NCBI GenBank assembly: GCA_028228615.1
Contig: JAOJBS010000002.1
Location: 1 to 64,000, forward strand
Source: UBA4421 sp028228615
GTDB lineage: Bacteria > Pseudomonadota > Gammaproteobacteria > Pseudomonadales > Azotimanducaceae
Length of the DNA stretch: 64,000 nt
Direction: 5' to 3'
Shown here: piece after piece, positions 53,490 to 63,096 of the stretch
Layout: every line of letters begins with the position of its first letter
Position numbering within the stretch: the stretch's first letter is position 1
Position numbers and translations under genes: made by a program
Notes under the pieces: model-generated
The model's input: only the letters and a program-made list of their open reading frames with translations
Told to the model about the DNA's origin: nothing
The model's database searches: none

Positions 53490-54374
53490 GTGGTTGGATT
53501 GACCAAACCCCATGTCAGTTGGTTACTTTTCTCCGTATTAATGTGCGCGTTGATGAGCGTATGGATTGCCGTAGATATTGCGCCTAGTACCCAGCCGCAG
53601 GTCAACCGAGTAGCAATTGATGTGCCAGCGCAAAGTGCGGCGAATGCATTGCCTTCGTCGACGCTGAAAGGAGAGATGAAAGGAGAGCTGAAAGTAGCGC
53701 TTTTGAGTGACCTACATATTGATGGCAGCGCAGATGCTTTAACTGAGTTGGCGGCGCTAATGATTGCCGTGGTCGACAGCAAACCCGACATCATTTTGTT
53801 TGCAGGCGATTATGTTAAGAATGCAGATGAGCTGCCTGACCTGAATCAGCACCGCATTGCTGTGGCCAAAGCGATGGCGGACACAGGCGGTATTCCGACT
53901 TTTGCAGTGCTCGGAAATCACGAAAATTGGACGGTTGGGGTTCAATGGCAGGTGGCGCTGCGTGATGCGGGGGTGCCTGTGCTGGCAAATTCGGTGCAGC
54001 AAATTAAGTCACTAAATTTATGCGTTAGAGGGTTCGGTGATTATTATTCGGGCGCGTATCAATACATAGATTTTCCAAGCTACTGCGAGGGTGGGCGTAA
54101 ACTCAGTCTTACCCATGACCCTGCTGGGGCTTTCGATGCGCGGGTTAAAGGCTTGGTGTTAGCGGGGCACACCCATTGCGGTCAAATCAACCTGCCATTT
54201 TTAGGCCCGCTTTGGGTGCCAACAGATGCGCCAAAGTCAGCTCATTGTGGGCTTTATCAGGATAAGCAGCGTCAGGTTTATGTGAGTTCGGGGCTAGGCA
54301 CCAGTACGTTGCCCTTCAGACTTAATGCTCAAGCCCAGTGGGATGTAATCACTCTGCGTTTTTTCGCCCGTTAA
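53490..54374 (+). CDS. Membrane-anchored metallophosphoesterase
   Basis: This protein has 294 residues from a GTG with GAGGAA upstream. An N-terminal transmembrane segment (about 10-30) precedes a calcineurin-like domain with LLSDLHIDGS, ILFAGDYV, VLGNHENW and VLAGHTHCGQIN, i.e. the five metal-binding blocks in order. It resembles YkuE/YaeI-type phosphodiesterases. The substrate is unknown, perhaps phospholipid-derived. A duplicated GEMKGELK is encoded near residue 55. Confidence 0.88.
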   Translation: MVGLTKPHVSWLLFSVLMCALMSVWIAVDIAPSTQPQVNRVAIDVPAQSAANALPSSTLKGEMKGELKVALLSDLHIDGSADALTELAALMIAVVDSKPDIILFAGDYVKNADELPDLNQHRIAVAKAMADTGGIPTFAVLGNHENWTVGVQWQVALRDAGVPVLANSVQQIKSLNLCVRGFGDYYSGAYQYIDFPSYCEGGRKLSLTHDPAGAFDARVKGLVLAGHTHCGQINLPFLGPLWVPTDAPKSAHCGLYQDKQRQVYVSSGLGTSTLPFRLNAQAQWDVITLRFFAR

Positions 54375-54390
54375 CTGCAAACGCAAAAGC

Positions 54391-55323
54391 TTATTGATTG
54401 TCCACTGCATTCAGGTGGGTGAGCATATCGCTGACCATGATAGGGATTATTTCATCAGGCATGTTATGGGCCATATCTTGATAGACCTTGAAGGTAGAAC
54501 CGGTAATGTTTTCTGCGGTGAATTCGCCGTGAGCGAGCGGTAGTAATGGGTCGTCTTCACCGTGTAGCACTAAGGTGGGCACGCTAATTTGTTGAACTTG
54601 TTCGGTGCGGTCTCCTGCGTTAAAAATAGCTGTGACTTGATTGGGCAGGGCGCTGGTAAAAAAGCCCAGTGCTTCTAGCCTGGCCGCCTCGTCTGCGGAA
54701 CTCTCATTCATATTGTCGATGCCTTCTCGCTGGGCTTTGCCCGGTGGTGGCAGGTGGGGTGCGCCGGTGGTGGACATAATTGAGGTCAAAGATTTGGTCC
54801 GCTCTGGGTGATCATAGGCAATGATTTGCGCAATCATACCGCCCATGGATGCACCGATAATGTGAGCCTGTTCAATGTCCAAGGTATCCAATACAGCCAC
54901 TGCATCGCCAGCCATATCGGCCAAGGTATAGGGTGAGTCGACGCTAAGGCCTATTTGCGACTTGAGTAGTTGCCACCACAGCCAAAGTTTGCCTTTGCCC
55001 TCTACTCTTGACGATTCACCTGTGTCGCGGTTGTCTAGTAGCACCACGCGGTAACCGCCGTCGATCAGTCCATTAATCAACGCAGGGTCCCAAATGCGGT
55101 GAGAGGCAGACAGCCCCATAACAATGAGAATGGGCGTGGCTTGTTCATCACCCACGCTAAGGTATGCAATCTCAATGTCGCCGTTACGGGTCTTCGACAT
55201 GGGCGTGTCGCGATCATAGGCCGCTTGGGCGGTGCTGGCAGCGAACAAAATTACGCTTAAAACAATGCTTAGGCGTGCCAGAAATTTTGACGTTGAGTGA
55301 AACTTTGGATCAAGCATGGGCAC
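54391..55323 (-). CDS. Secreted alpha/beta hydrolase
   Basis: This is a 310-residue protein with a signal peptide (about 14-34, ending STAQA-A). Core motifs are ILIVMGLSASHRIWDP, LLDNRDTGESSR and the nucleophile elbow GASMGGMIA, with Asp in LHGEDDPLLP and His in DMAHNMPDE. The start is GTG at 55323 (AGAGGA at good distance) or ATG two codons later. It is like periplasmic esterases of the aclacinomycin-methylesterase type. The substrate is unknown. Confidence 0.87.
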   Translation of the reverse strand: MPMLDPKFHSTSKFLARLSIVLSVILFAASTAQAAYDRDTPMSKTRNGDIEIAYLSVGDEQATPILIVMGLSASHRIWDPALINGLIDGGYRVVLLDNRDTGESSRVEGKGKLWLWWQLLKSQIGLSVDSPYTLADMAGDAVAVLDTLDIEQAHIIGASMGGMIAQIIAYDHPERTKSLTSIMSTTGAPHLPPPGKAQREGIDNMNESSADEAARLEALGFFTSALPNQVTAIFNAGDRTEQVQQISVPTLVLHGEDDPLLPLAHGEFTAENITGSTFKVYQDMAHNMPDEIIPIMVSDMLTHLNAVDNQ

Positions 55324-55829
55324 GCGGTTCCTCTTCTATTTTGTTCTTATGTCGTAACTTGTTAGATCGAACTCAAGTCGCCAATCTAATACTGTCGTTG
55401 GGCAAAGTCGATGATGTTTCTTAGTATGGCACTGACTGCTTAACCTCAGTTTCTCTGATGTGATGCGATATGTGGCTCAAGCGGCGGTGCAATACCCGGC
55501 GCAGGACGGCGCGCAAGATGTTACGCATTAAAAGCGGCAGGCAGTGCGAAAATTCGGCGTAAACTCTATTGTTAGCATTCTTGCCTATATTGGAAAAAGC
55601 AAAACCAGGGCGTTGGCTCCTAGACGCGAAAATGCAATCCTGTAGTCTGTCGGACTATCTGCTGGCGGTATGCCTTGGTTAGAGGACGCACTACATAGTG
55701 AGATTCTAACGGCCTGTTTACTCAGCGATAAATTGGCTGCGGGTGCTTGCCTTAAATGTGCTAGAGACATGCAGGCCAATGTACGACCCAGCAACAATTT
55801 TTATTTAATTTTTTAGGGAGCGCTTTTAC
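55324..55829. other. Divergent spacer, nothing convincing
   Basis: This is 506 bp. A 48-codon frame (ATG at 55669, TAG before the next gene's GGGAGCG site) exists but has no support beyond being open. No repeat or RNA structure was recognised. Confidence 0.4.
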
Positions 55830-56849
55830 ATGAACATCAATCGTCAATGGGTTTTGGCAAAACGGCCTTCGGGTTTGGTCACAAAGGACAACTTCACATT
55901 TACTGAAAGTCCTATTCCTTCGCCTGCTGAGGGAGAGGTATTAGTCCGAAATCTATTCTTGTCCTTTGATCCTACTCAGCGCGGGTGGATGGAAGACAGA
56001 GAAAGCTATTTGCCTCCTGTGGGTATTGGTGAGCCCATGCGTGCTGGCTCTGTCGGTCAGGTGACCGAGACTCGCCACCCAGATTTTGCAGTGGGGGACA
56101 TTGTGCAGACCACCGGCGGCTGGCAGGATTTTGTGGTTGTTGCGCCCGGTCAGGGACCTATGGGGTTGTCTAAATTACCCGCAGGCGTATCGCCAGAAAT
56201 GATGTTGTCGGTATTAGGCATTACCGGTCTCACAGCTTACTTTGGCCTGCTGGAATTAGGCAACCCTCAGCCCGGCGAGACCGTGCTGGTGTCAGGTGCT
56301 GCCGGCGCAACAGGGTCTGTAGCAGGGCAAATTGCCCGCATTAAGGGCTGCAAGGTTGTCGGTATAGCGGGTGGTGCTGAGAAATGTGCATGGCTCAAGA
56401 ACGAGGCCGGGTTTGATGAGGTCATTGATTACAAGAATGAGGATGTGAACGCTCGCATTGGCGCTACTTGCCCAAATAAGCTCGATGTCTATTTTGATAA
56501 TGTGGGCGGCGAGATTTTGCAAGCCGCGCTAAATCACATCAACTTAAACGCTCGGGTAGTTCTGTGTGGCGGTATATCAGGTTACAACGCAACGGAGCCT
56601 GTGCCTGGACCTTCTAACTTGATGAATTTAGTGACAACGCGTTCGCGTATGGAAGGGTTTATTATTTTAGATTACTTCCCGCGCGCCGCTGAGGCCATTG
56701 AAGAGCTTCTGGGTTGGATCGCTTCCGGTGAGCTAAAATATCAAGTAGATCTGCAAGAGGGTTTTGACAATATTCCGGATACCTTGCAAAGGTTGTTCAC
56801 GGGTCAAAATCTAGGCAAGCAACTGCTTAAGATTGCTGATCCGGTCTAA
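55830..56849 (+). CDS. NADP-dependent oxidoreductase (CurA/leukotriene-B4-dehydrogenase-like MDR)
   Basis: This is a 339-residue protein. NRQWVLAKRPSGL at the start, SFDPTQRGWM, the cofactor loop VLVSGAAGATGSVAGQIARIKG (about 150-171), DVYFDNVGGEIL and CGGISGYN are hallmarks of the YncB/CurA branch. It reduces activated double bonds with NADPH. GGGAGCG precedes the ATG, and a stem-loop terminator follows. Confidence 0.92.
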   Translation: MNINRQWVLAKRPSGLVTKDNFTFTESPIPSPAEGEVLVRNLFLSFDPTQRGWMEDRESYLPPVGIGEPMRAGSVGQVTETRHPDFAVGDIVQTTGGWQDFVVVAPGQGPMGLSKLPAGVSPEMMLSVLGITGLTAYFGLLELGNPQPGETVLVSGAAGATGSVAGQIARIKGCKVVGIAGGAEKCAWLKNEAGFDEVIDYKNEDVNARIGATCPNKLDVYFDNVGGEILQAALNHINLNARVVLCGGISGYNATEPVPGPSNLMNLVTTRSRMEGFIILDYFPRAAEAIEELLGWIASGELKYQVDLQEGFDNIPDTLQRLFTGQNLGKQLLKIADPV

Positions 56850-56865
56850 ATGCTAAGTTCTTGTC

Positions 56866-56891
56866 ACTGCCCTGCTGACGTGCAGGGCAGT
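56866..56891 (+). terminator. Stem-loop terminator after the oxidoreductase gene
   Basis: Perfect 10-bp arms ACTGCCCTGC/GCAGGGCAGT enclose a 6-nt loop. The tail is weak (TTCAT). Confidence 0.7.
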
Positions 56892-57248
56892 TTCATAGGA
56901 ATTATATGCTTGCGCCAGAATGGGCTTGAGTCCGCCAGAAGAACCCCAGAAAAAAACAGAAAAAACCACCAGAACTAAAATAGCTGAGCTGTGTACGGCA
57001 TGTTTGGTAATAGTTTTTGGGCCTAAGTAGTGCTTGTGGCGATAAGTGCGCGCCCTTCCCCCAGTTAATCTGTAGCTGTTTAGCCGCCAATTTTTAGCTA
57101 AGTTCTAGTCACATTCAGTCAATAGCGTTTTAAGAGCATTCTTTTTGCCACTGGCACAAAATTACAATACCATCGTAACTTTTAGTATAAAGAGCTTCAT
57201 GGGGCAGCGAAGTTGAGCCCTTGGGTAAAAATCAAGGTGGGATAAAAA

Positions 57249-58871
57249 ATGCAAAAATTATGGCTATTCACTCTGAGCGGCTTTTTGGCGGCTTGCGGGG
57301 GGGGCGGCGGTTCATCGAACAGTGCCCCTGTGCTAAACAACCCCGGTGCGCTGAGTGTTTTAGAAGGCGCACAAGCTATTACCACTCTATCGGCAACCGA
57401 TGCAGATAACGACTCGCTTACCTACTCAATTGCGTCTAGTGGCGATGGTGGTTTATTTACAATTTCTTCAGCGGGTGCGCTTACCTTCTCTCAGGCGCCT
57501 GACTTTGAGTCGGCTGGAGATGCAAATGCCGACAACCAATATGAACTAACGGTGCAAGTGTCGGATGGTGCGCTGAGCGCTGCACAGTCTATTACGGTAA
57601 GCGTCACAGATGCATTTGAAGGTCGTGTGGTCGATGCACCTATTTCTGGCGCTGCGGTATTTGTTGACCTGAATGGTAATAACGAACAAGACGCTGACGA
57701 GCCATTTGGTGTGACGGATGCGAATGGATTTTTCGGCGTCGCACAATTCGTACCTACTGCAGGAACGGCAGCTAAAGTCATATCCAAAGGGGGTACTGAC
57801 ACCAAAACAGGTAAGGCGCTTCCAGATTTGGCCTTGATATCAGATGTGCCAGCGGACCTAACTAAGGCAGCTAATGTCACGCCTTTGACCACAGTGCTTG
57901 CGTCTGTTGCTACACCCGAAGCAAAAGCCGCAGTTCTGACCGCAATGGGGATATCGGGTTCACCAGAAGACTTACTGACCAACGATGGATGGGCAGCAGC
58001 AGAGGGCGGTGATGAGACTGCGAAAGCTACTCAACGGGTAAACCAGCAGGTCGGCTTATTGTTACAAACAGCTGCTTCAATAGCAGATGATGGCGATGAG
58101 GCGACTGATATCTCAGTTGCATTAGCACAGTCAGTTGCCAAACAGGTTGCAAGTGTTGCTCAAGGGCAGGGCACTATTGATTTTACCGCAACTGAGACAA
58201 TCCAAACGCTGTTGACAGATGCTGCTCAGGAAACAGTCCCCACGTTAGTAATAGAAGCCGCAGTGTTCTCTGCTGTTGCTACTTCGTTAGCAACAGTTAA
58301 CACGGTGGTTGCAGACGCTTCGCTCGACCCATTGTCAGATGAGGCCAATGACATTGTTTTGTCAGCCCAAAATACGCTGCAAACGTCTGTCGCTGCGGTC
58401 GTTGCTGGCGAGGTCACTGTAGATAGTTTTGTTACCGATACTGGGGCAGCCAACCTGTTTGAAAATATTGTTGTAGCAGCCGATGCACCGGACAACGATG
58501 GTGATGGTATCTCCGATGCCTTAGATCCGGACGACGACAATGACGGTGTGCGTGACAGTATCGATGCATTCCCGTTGGATAAGAATGAGACATTAGACAC
58601 AGACTCTGATGGTGTGGGCAACAACGCCGATACGGATGATGACGCTGATGGCGTCGCTGATACCGCTGACGCATTTCCACTTAATGCAAGCGAATCGTTG
58701 GATACAGATGGAGATGGTGTGGGTAACAATACCGACACAGACGACGACAATGATGGCATTTTAGATACAAAGGATACGTTCCCTCTAGTGGTAAACACCC
58801 AAACTAAGGGTGCCGCTGGATTGGAGGGATTCGACATTCCTGAACAAGTCAAAGTTCTGGAGACAAAGTAA
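57249..58871 (+). CDS. Lipoprotein with cadherin-like and thrombospondin-type-3 Ca2+ repeats
   Basis: This is a 540-residue protein. The lipobox LAAC (about residue 17) is followed by a Gly5 run and spacer. Residues 28-125 form a cadherin-like fold (SVLEGAQAITTLSATDADND). A linker SGAAVFVDLNGNNEQDADEP and a long Ala/Thr-rich helical middle follow. The C-terminus (about 415-520) has repeated Asp-rich Ca2+ loops (DNDGDGISDALDPDDDNDG and DTDGDGVGNNTDTDDDNDG). It is likely a surface lipoprotein. Its TAA overlaps the next gene's ATG (TAATG), so both are co-translated. Confidence 0.87.
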   Translation: MQKLWLFTLSGFLAACGGGGGSSNSAPVLNNPGALSVLEGAQAITTLSATDADNDSLTYSIASSGDGGLFTISSAGALTFSQAPDFESAGDANADNQYELTVQVSDGALSAAQSITVSVTDAFEGRVVDAPISGAAVFVDLNGNNEQDADEPFGVTDANGFFGVAQFVPTAGTAAKVISKGGTDTKTGKALPDLALISDVPADLTKAANVTPLTTVLASVATPEAKAAVLTAMGISGSPEDLLTNDGWAAAEGGDETAKATQRVNQQVGLLLQTAASIADDGDEATDISVALAQSVAKQVASVAQGQGTIDFTATETIQTLLTDAAQETVPTLVIEAAVFSAVATSLATVNTVVADASLDPLSDEANDIVLSAQNTLQTSVAAVVAGEVTVDSFVTDTGAANLFENIVVAADAPDNDGDGISDALDPDDDNDGVRDSIDAFPLDKNETLDTDSDGVGNNADTDDDADGVADTADAFPLNASESLDTDGDGVGNNTDTDDDNDGILDTKDTFPLVVNTQTKGAAGLEGFDIPEQVKVLETK

Positions 58872-61800
58872 TGAAAAAGAGAATGAACAAAATTATTTTT
58901 GCTGCCGTGCTTCTGGTCTCCCCAATAATGGGTTTTGGCGCAGCGTACGATGATGACAAAACAAACTTTTTTGTATCCGGAGCTGGTGCTAACGAAGCTC
59001 TGGGGCTGGTAAACCAAATCATTTGTTTTGTTAAAAATACGCGGGCTGAAGAGTTTGTAAACGATGGTGTTTATCGAGCAACGATCTATGCCGACGATTG
59101 TGTCACTACAAGTGCAGACAGCAGTTCCGCTAATGCTGCAAAGCCAAAGTCGAGCAAGGCTTCAGGTGGCGATAAGCAGGGGGCAACTGCAGAACAGAAA
59201 ACGGCTTCGACCGCAATTTTGAGGGTTACTCGTGCAGACGAGTCTTCACCTGTACTGTCCAAGGGGTGGTTGGCCCTCGTACAAAAAGAAGATATGGGTA
59301 ATGGGCAAACGATGGAGATGCAGATCGATGTCTACATGGATATTGTTCAGAGTGCCGGTGTTTCTGCTGAGGCGCCGCAAGGTGAGTGGACGATGCGATA
59401 CTCTCTGGAATCCGGTGCAGATATGGAAATGGGTCCTGGATTTATCCTTCCAAAGGGCACCCCGCTTGGTATCGGTTATATAGATGCCAAGGGCAAGGCG
59501 TTACGATTTAAAGACAATGGTTTTGAGGGCAGTGGAAATGTTATTGCTAACTTCGCGGCTAGTGGCGATATCGAAGGCATCTACATGGAAGAAATTTGGA
59601 TGGGTGGCGACGATATAGGCGGCGATATTGGAGTCGGTATCAGCGACGGCGACGGCGACGGCGGCGATGGTGGTAGTGACGAAGAGGGTGGCGATTTCGG
59701 CGACGACGGTATCAGCGACGGCGGCGATGGTGGTAGTGACGAAGAGGGTGGCGATTTTGGCGACGAAAGCGGCAGCGTTGTATTTACCCAAAATTCATTC
59801 GTAATAGACGCTGCAAATAAGGTGTTTTGTAAGAAGCTGCTCAAAGCGGAAAAGATGGACTTTTCAAAACTCGATCCAGAGACTTTCGCACCTTCTAAGA
59901 GCGACTATACACCTGTAGAGGGTGATGGTTTGGCAACAGACGAAACTTGCTACTCAACAGATGTCAGCAAAGCCTACCGCAACGTTTGGCGTTATGGCGT
60001 ATATGACGCAGACGGCGGTCGATTTGATCTATCGAACCAAGCGTTTCCGCTAAAAGCCTTCATCGACAAAGGTACCGAAAACGAGAAAGAAGTGTTTGCT
60101 TATGCTGGTTATTGGGGTGTGCACGTCGATCCAGAATCGATTGGCAGTGTGACCGATACCTTGGAATTCGAAAAAGAAGATTTTGCGGGAGAAGCAGGGA
60201 GTGCTCGGCCTACATTCACTCTAAAACCGAAAAATGTTCGATTGGAAAAACGTGAGAAAGAGTACGTTTCGCTGAATAGCCTGTCTGGTATGACAATCGG
60301 CGTTAATATGGCGGACGATTCTTATTGGAAGACCGAGCTAACCGCTGTCAATGCGGCGCTTGCAGACAATACAACTTACAACGAGTACGAGGGTTCCTTT
60401 GACGCTGCAACTCAAACATTCACATTTACCGACGGCATCAAATTTTTCCCAAATTACGGGAAAGAAACGTTAACGACACCAATCACTTTCACAGTGAGCG
60501 ATTGGTTGTCGAATATGAAGAAAGTAGTTGGTGCTGGGGAAGAGTGGGAGTTCACGGAATACGCCAATATGTTCGTGTATAGCCACGATACCCAACAGGG
60601 TTACTCTATCAATGAAAAAGCCTTCAACAATCCTTCTGATGGCACCGCGCCGACTGACGACAACGATACAAGTGCCGGTGTAGCCTCTGAGGTGACGTCA
60701 GTGGTCAAGGATTTTGCAGAAATTGCGGGGGGGCTAAGATGCTTGCGTGATTGCCCCACATCAACGCTGCTGGCGCAATCTTATGCCGATGCTTTGACCA
60801 AGGCCCAGGCAGCAAACGGGGAGGGCATTTCTGAAGCGTCTCCTAGCCCATTTGCGACTCCAGGGCCTTATGTGACAGAAGAGAAGACTGTCACGATCAA
60901 TCGTTGCCCCGAGGGCGTTGATAGCGATGACTGTAAAGAACAGCGAACTTACCAAAAAGGTGAGTGGATTGATGGCTTTATCGCAGAGGAAATCACGCAG
61001 TATGCCGTGGTAGATGGTGTGATTACTGAAAATGGACAACCGCTCTCTACTGGTATTGCTGACACTGTGCGCAGCTTGATGGCAGACGGAACCATTCGAG
61101 ATACAAGAGACTTGTTTCAAGGCGCGAAGGCGCTAGTACCCGACGGGCAACAAGATCTGGAACTTGATTTGTCATGGGGTCTCATGAGCGGCCAGATGGT
61201 CTTAGCCAGTGATTTGGCCAAGTTGGAATGTACTAAAAATCAGGATACTGGTAAGTACGAAGGCGAAACGCCTCCTGAGTTTACCGATGATCAAGCGACG
61301 GAAACTCGATATTGCCTAGAAAAGCTTTGGTCAAACAAGTCTCTAACCACCTACAACATGGTGTTTGAATTACAGCCTGCATTCGAAATTTTTGATTCAG
61401 GCGGTAATCCCGTGGCCTTTGACCCTCCGAAGATGCTCTACTTCCAGGTGCCTGACGATGAAACCCTTTATGGTAAGGATGCAGGCAAAAACTTGCGTCT
61501 GGAGTACGGTGGTTTTGGTGATTTGCATGGTATTCCCGGTAATGTGATCGACATCAACACGGGTGAAAACTTAGGCCAGTATTTTGATGGGCAGTGGCAA
61601 GAAAACTATCGCTACTTGTCGCGTTTCATTCTTCCTACGGGATCCGAGGTACAGGATAAAGTCACAGGCCTTAGTTATAAGGTGAAGGCGTTGAATGGCG
61701 AGGAGTACCTTTCGTTGGCCCCGGATGCCAAGGGCACGGTAACCTATACGGCTAGTTCAGATGACCTAATTCCTGATTCACTTATGATCGATGTAGGGCC

Positions 61801-61912
61801 TAATGGTGGCGACAACTACATTGGCATCAAGCCTGCGAAGAGCGAAATGATCAATGACGGCGAGCCAGCGGTTGTTCACGGTAAGGTGTTGTTTGATCCA
61901 AGTGCTGAATAG
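58871..61912 (+). CDS. Large secreted protein of unknown function, partner of the TSP3 lipoprotein
   Basis: This is a 1013-residue protein. A signal peptide (about 1-23, IIFAAVLLVSPIMGFGA) is followed by a beta-rich region, then an acidic Gly/Asp/Ser repeat (about residues 250-300, encoded at 59636-59767), and a long C-terminal part with paired Cys (GGLRCLRDC, CPEGVDSDDC). I recognise no domain. The opening after the signal (NEALGLVNQIICFVKNTRAEEF) recurs in memory in marine gammaproteobacterial paralogues, but no function is known. Overlap with the lipoprotein suggests a two-part surface complex. Confidence 0.85.
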   Translation: MKKRMNKIIFAAVLLVSPIMGFGAAYDDDKTNFFVSGAGANEALGLVNQIICFVKNTRAEEFVNDGVYRATIYADDCVTTSADSSSANAAKPKSSKASGGDKQGATAEQKTASTAILRVTRADESSPVLSKGWLALVQKEDMGNGQTMEMQIDVYMDIVQSAGVSAEAPQGEWTMRYSLESGADMEMGPGFILPKGTPLGIGYIDAKGKALRFKDNGFEGSGNVIANFAASGDIEGIYMEEIWMGGDDIGGDIGVGISDGDGDGGDGGSDEEGGDFGDDGISDGGDGGSDEEGGDFGDESGSVVFTQNSFVIDAANKVFCKKLLKAEKMDFSKLDPETFAPSKSDYTPVEGDGLATDETCYSTDVSKAYRNVWRYGVYDADGGRFDLSNQAFPLKAFIDKGTENEKEVFAYAGYWGVHVDPESIGSVTDTLEFEKEDFAGEAGSARPTFTLKPKNVRLEKREKEYVSLNSLSGMTIGVNMADDSYWKTELTAVNAALADNTTYNEYEGSFDAATQTFTFTDGIKFFPNYGKETLTTPITFTVSDWLSNMKKVVGAGEEWEFTEYANMFVYSHDTQQGYSINEKAFNNPSDGTAPTDDNDTSAGVASEVTSVVKDFAEIAGGLRCLRDCPTSTLLAQSYADALTKAQAANGEGISEASPSPFATPGPYVTEEKTVTINRCPEGVDSDDCKEQRTYQKGEWIDGFIAEEITQYAVVDGVITENGQPLSTGIADTVRSLMADGTIRDTRDLFQGAKALVPDGQQDLELDLSWGLMSGQMVLASDLAKLECTKNQDTGKYEGETPPEFTDDQATETRYCLEKLWSNKSLTTYNMVFELQPAFEIFDSGGNPVAFDPPKMLYFQVPDDETLYGKDAGKNLRLEYGGFGDLHGIPGNVIDINTGENLGQYFDGQWQENYRYLSRFILPTGSEVQDKVTGLSYKVKALNGEEYLSLAPDAKGTVTYTASSDDLIPDSLMIDVGPNGGDNYIGIKPAKSEMINDGEPAVVHGKVLFDPSAE
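59636..59767 (+). repeat. In-frame 60-bp duplication encoding an acidic linker
   Basis: GGCGGCGATGGTGGTAGTGA begins at 59660 and again at 59720, exactly 60 bp apart. Both are read as DGGDGGSDEEGGDFGD. Confidence 0.92.
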
Positions 61913-61936
61913 CACTCTTTAACGATCTAGTTAAAT

Positions 61937-61962
61937 CAGAGCCAGCAGTATTGCTGGCTCTG
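61937..61962 (+). terminator. Hairpin after the large secreted protein gene
   Basis: The perfect 11-bp stem CAGAGCCAGCA/TGCTGGCTCTG has a GTAT loop. The T-tract is weak. Confidence 0.7.
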
Positions 61963-62125
61963 TGCGTTTAGCAACAGGGCTGTCTGACTTCAAAGCGCAC
62001 GTATCTTCCTTCAATACCGCCGTTTGGTCCCCTACCCAAGGGGAGGCAGGTCCATTTCAGAAAAAGAAATATAGACGTTTGTTAGGCGAGGTTGCTTTGC
62101 CCATGGTCTATTTATTTGGCTAAAT

Positions 62126-62380
62126 ATGTCTACATGTTGCTGCAGCGAACCTGAATATTTTAAAACCAAGCCAGTAAACAATGCCTCGAAAAGCCGCCTT
62201 GGGGCATCTGACTTATTCAATACCGCTCTCAGTTTTTTTCTAGGCACAATTTTTCTAGCGGCAATTTTTCTAGTACAAGGCCTGCTAGATTTTCTTCGCA
62301 GTTGTAAAAGTGGTGATACCAGTGAGAGGGTTGTTGCTGAAGTCGCCGCTCTATTGGAGCAAACGTTGAGAGAATATTAG
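62126..62380 (+). CDS. Small hypothetical protein with one transmembrane segment
   Basis: It has 84 codons from an ATG without clear Shine-Dalgarno, one hydrophobic segment (TALSFFLGTIFLAAIFLVQG) and CCC near the start. It converges with the next gene and overlaps it by 4 bp. No family is recognised. It is kept because no other gene explains the stretch. Confidence 0.3.
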   Translation: MSTCCCSEPEYFKTKPVNNASKSRLGASDLFNTALSFFLGTIFLAAIFLVQGLLDFLRSCKSGDTSERVVAEVAALLEQTLREY

Positions 62381-63096
62381 TCCTTTGCAAAAAACGCGTA
62401 ACGACTGCCTCTAGGTTTGGGTGTTTTTTGATCTTCCGGCAATTGGCAAAGGCGCTGCATGGCGGTGGTTGTGCCGTCTGCGTATTCCCATATGAGTTGC
62501 TCGCCCTGAAGATAACGCCTAACAACAATAGGTCCCCAACCAAACGCGCGGAATTCTAACACGCCATTGTTCCAAACTTTGCTTGCCGATGTTCGTGGGC
62601 AATATTCATCTTCGCCGATTGTGAATAAGACGTTGCCCTCGGTGTCGTTAGAGTTGAACCCGCCTGTGGCGTTGGGGCCAGAGTCATGAATGATGCCGCT
62701 GCTGGTGACGACGGTTCTTGCACCGCATTGTTCCACGCGCTCCACATGCCCAACCTTACCGCTGACGCCAATCCATAGGCCGCGAATGTCCGCTGCGCCC
62801 GCTACCAAGGGTTCTGTGCATTCGCGCAAAATCGGCAGTGGGAAGTGGTCGTAGGCGCAGCCCGGTGTGTTGCCCTTGGCAATCTCGATGGCCATTTTGC
62901 CGCTGCCATCCAGTTTGGGTAGCTGGCAATAATTGATTTGGCTGCCGTCACCAATAAGGGTAGCTGGGTCTATGCTCAGCGGCGGTCGTGGGGAAAAGAA
63001 CACGAAGCAAAATAGGACGGTGACAAGCACACTGAGGGTCAGGGCGGTCCTGAGCAGTATTGTCCATATTTTGCGGCGTATTTTCATTACACCCAT
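62377..63096 (-). CDS. Membrane-anchored hypothetical protein
   Basis: This is a 239-residue protein with an N-terminal transmembrane segment (about 13-32), then an exported domain with several Cys (NYCQLPKLDGSG, PGCAYDHFPLPILRECTEP, EQCGARTVV, YCPRTSAS, RLCQLP) likely to form disulfides. No domain is recognised. The start is ATG at 63096 or ATG three codons later, which overlaps the stop of the upstream GST gene (TAATG), so both are co-translated. Confidence 0.7.
   Translation of the reverse strand: MGVMKIRRKIWTILLRTALTLSVLVTVLFCFVFFSPRPPLSIDPATLIGDGSQINYCQLPKLDGSGKMAIEIAKGNTPGCAYDHFPLPILRECTEPLVAGAADIRGLWIGVSGKVGHVERVEQCGARTVVTSSGIIHDSGPNATGGFNSNDTEGNVLFTIGEDEYCPRTSASKVWNNGVLEFRAFGWGPIVVRRYLQGEQLIWEYADGTTTAMQRLCQLPEDQKTPKPRGSRYAFFAKD

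Noticed and set aside
57491..58680. Long antisense ORFs opposite the TSP3 lipoprotein gene
   Set aside because: They arise from the repetitive Asp/Ala-rich codons of the real gene. Their products are low-complexity Ser/Thr or His/Arg strings.
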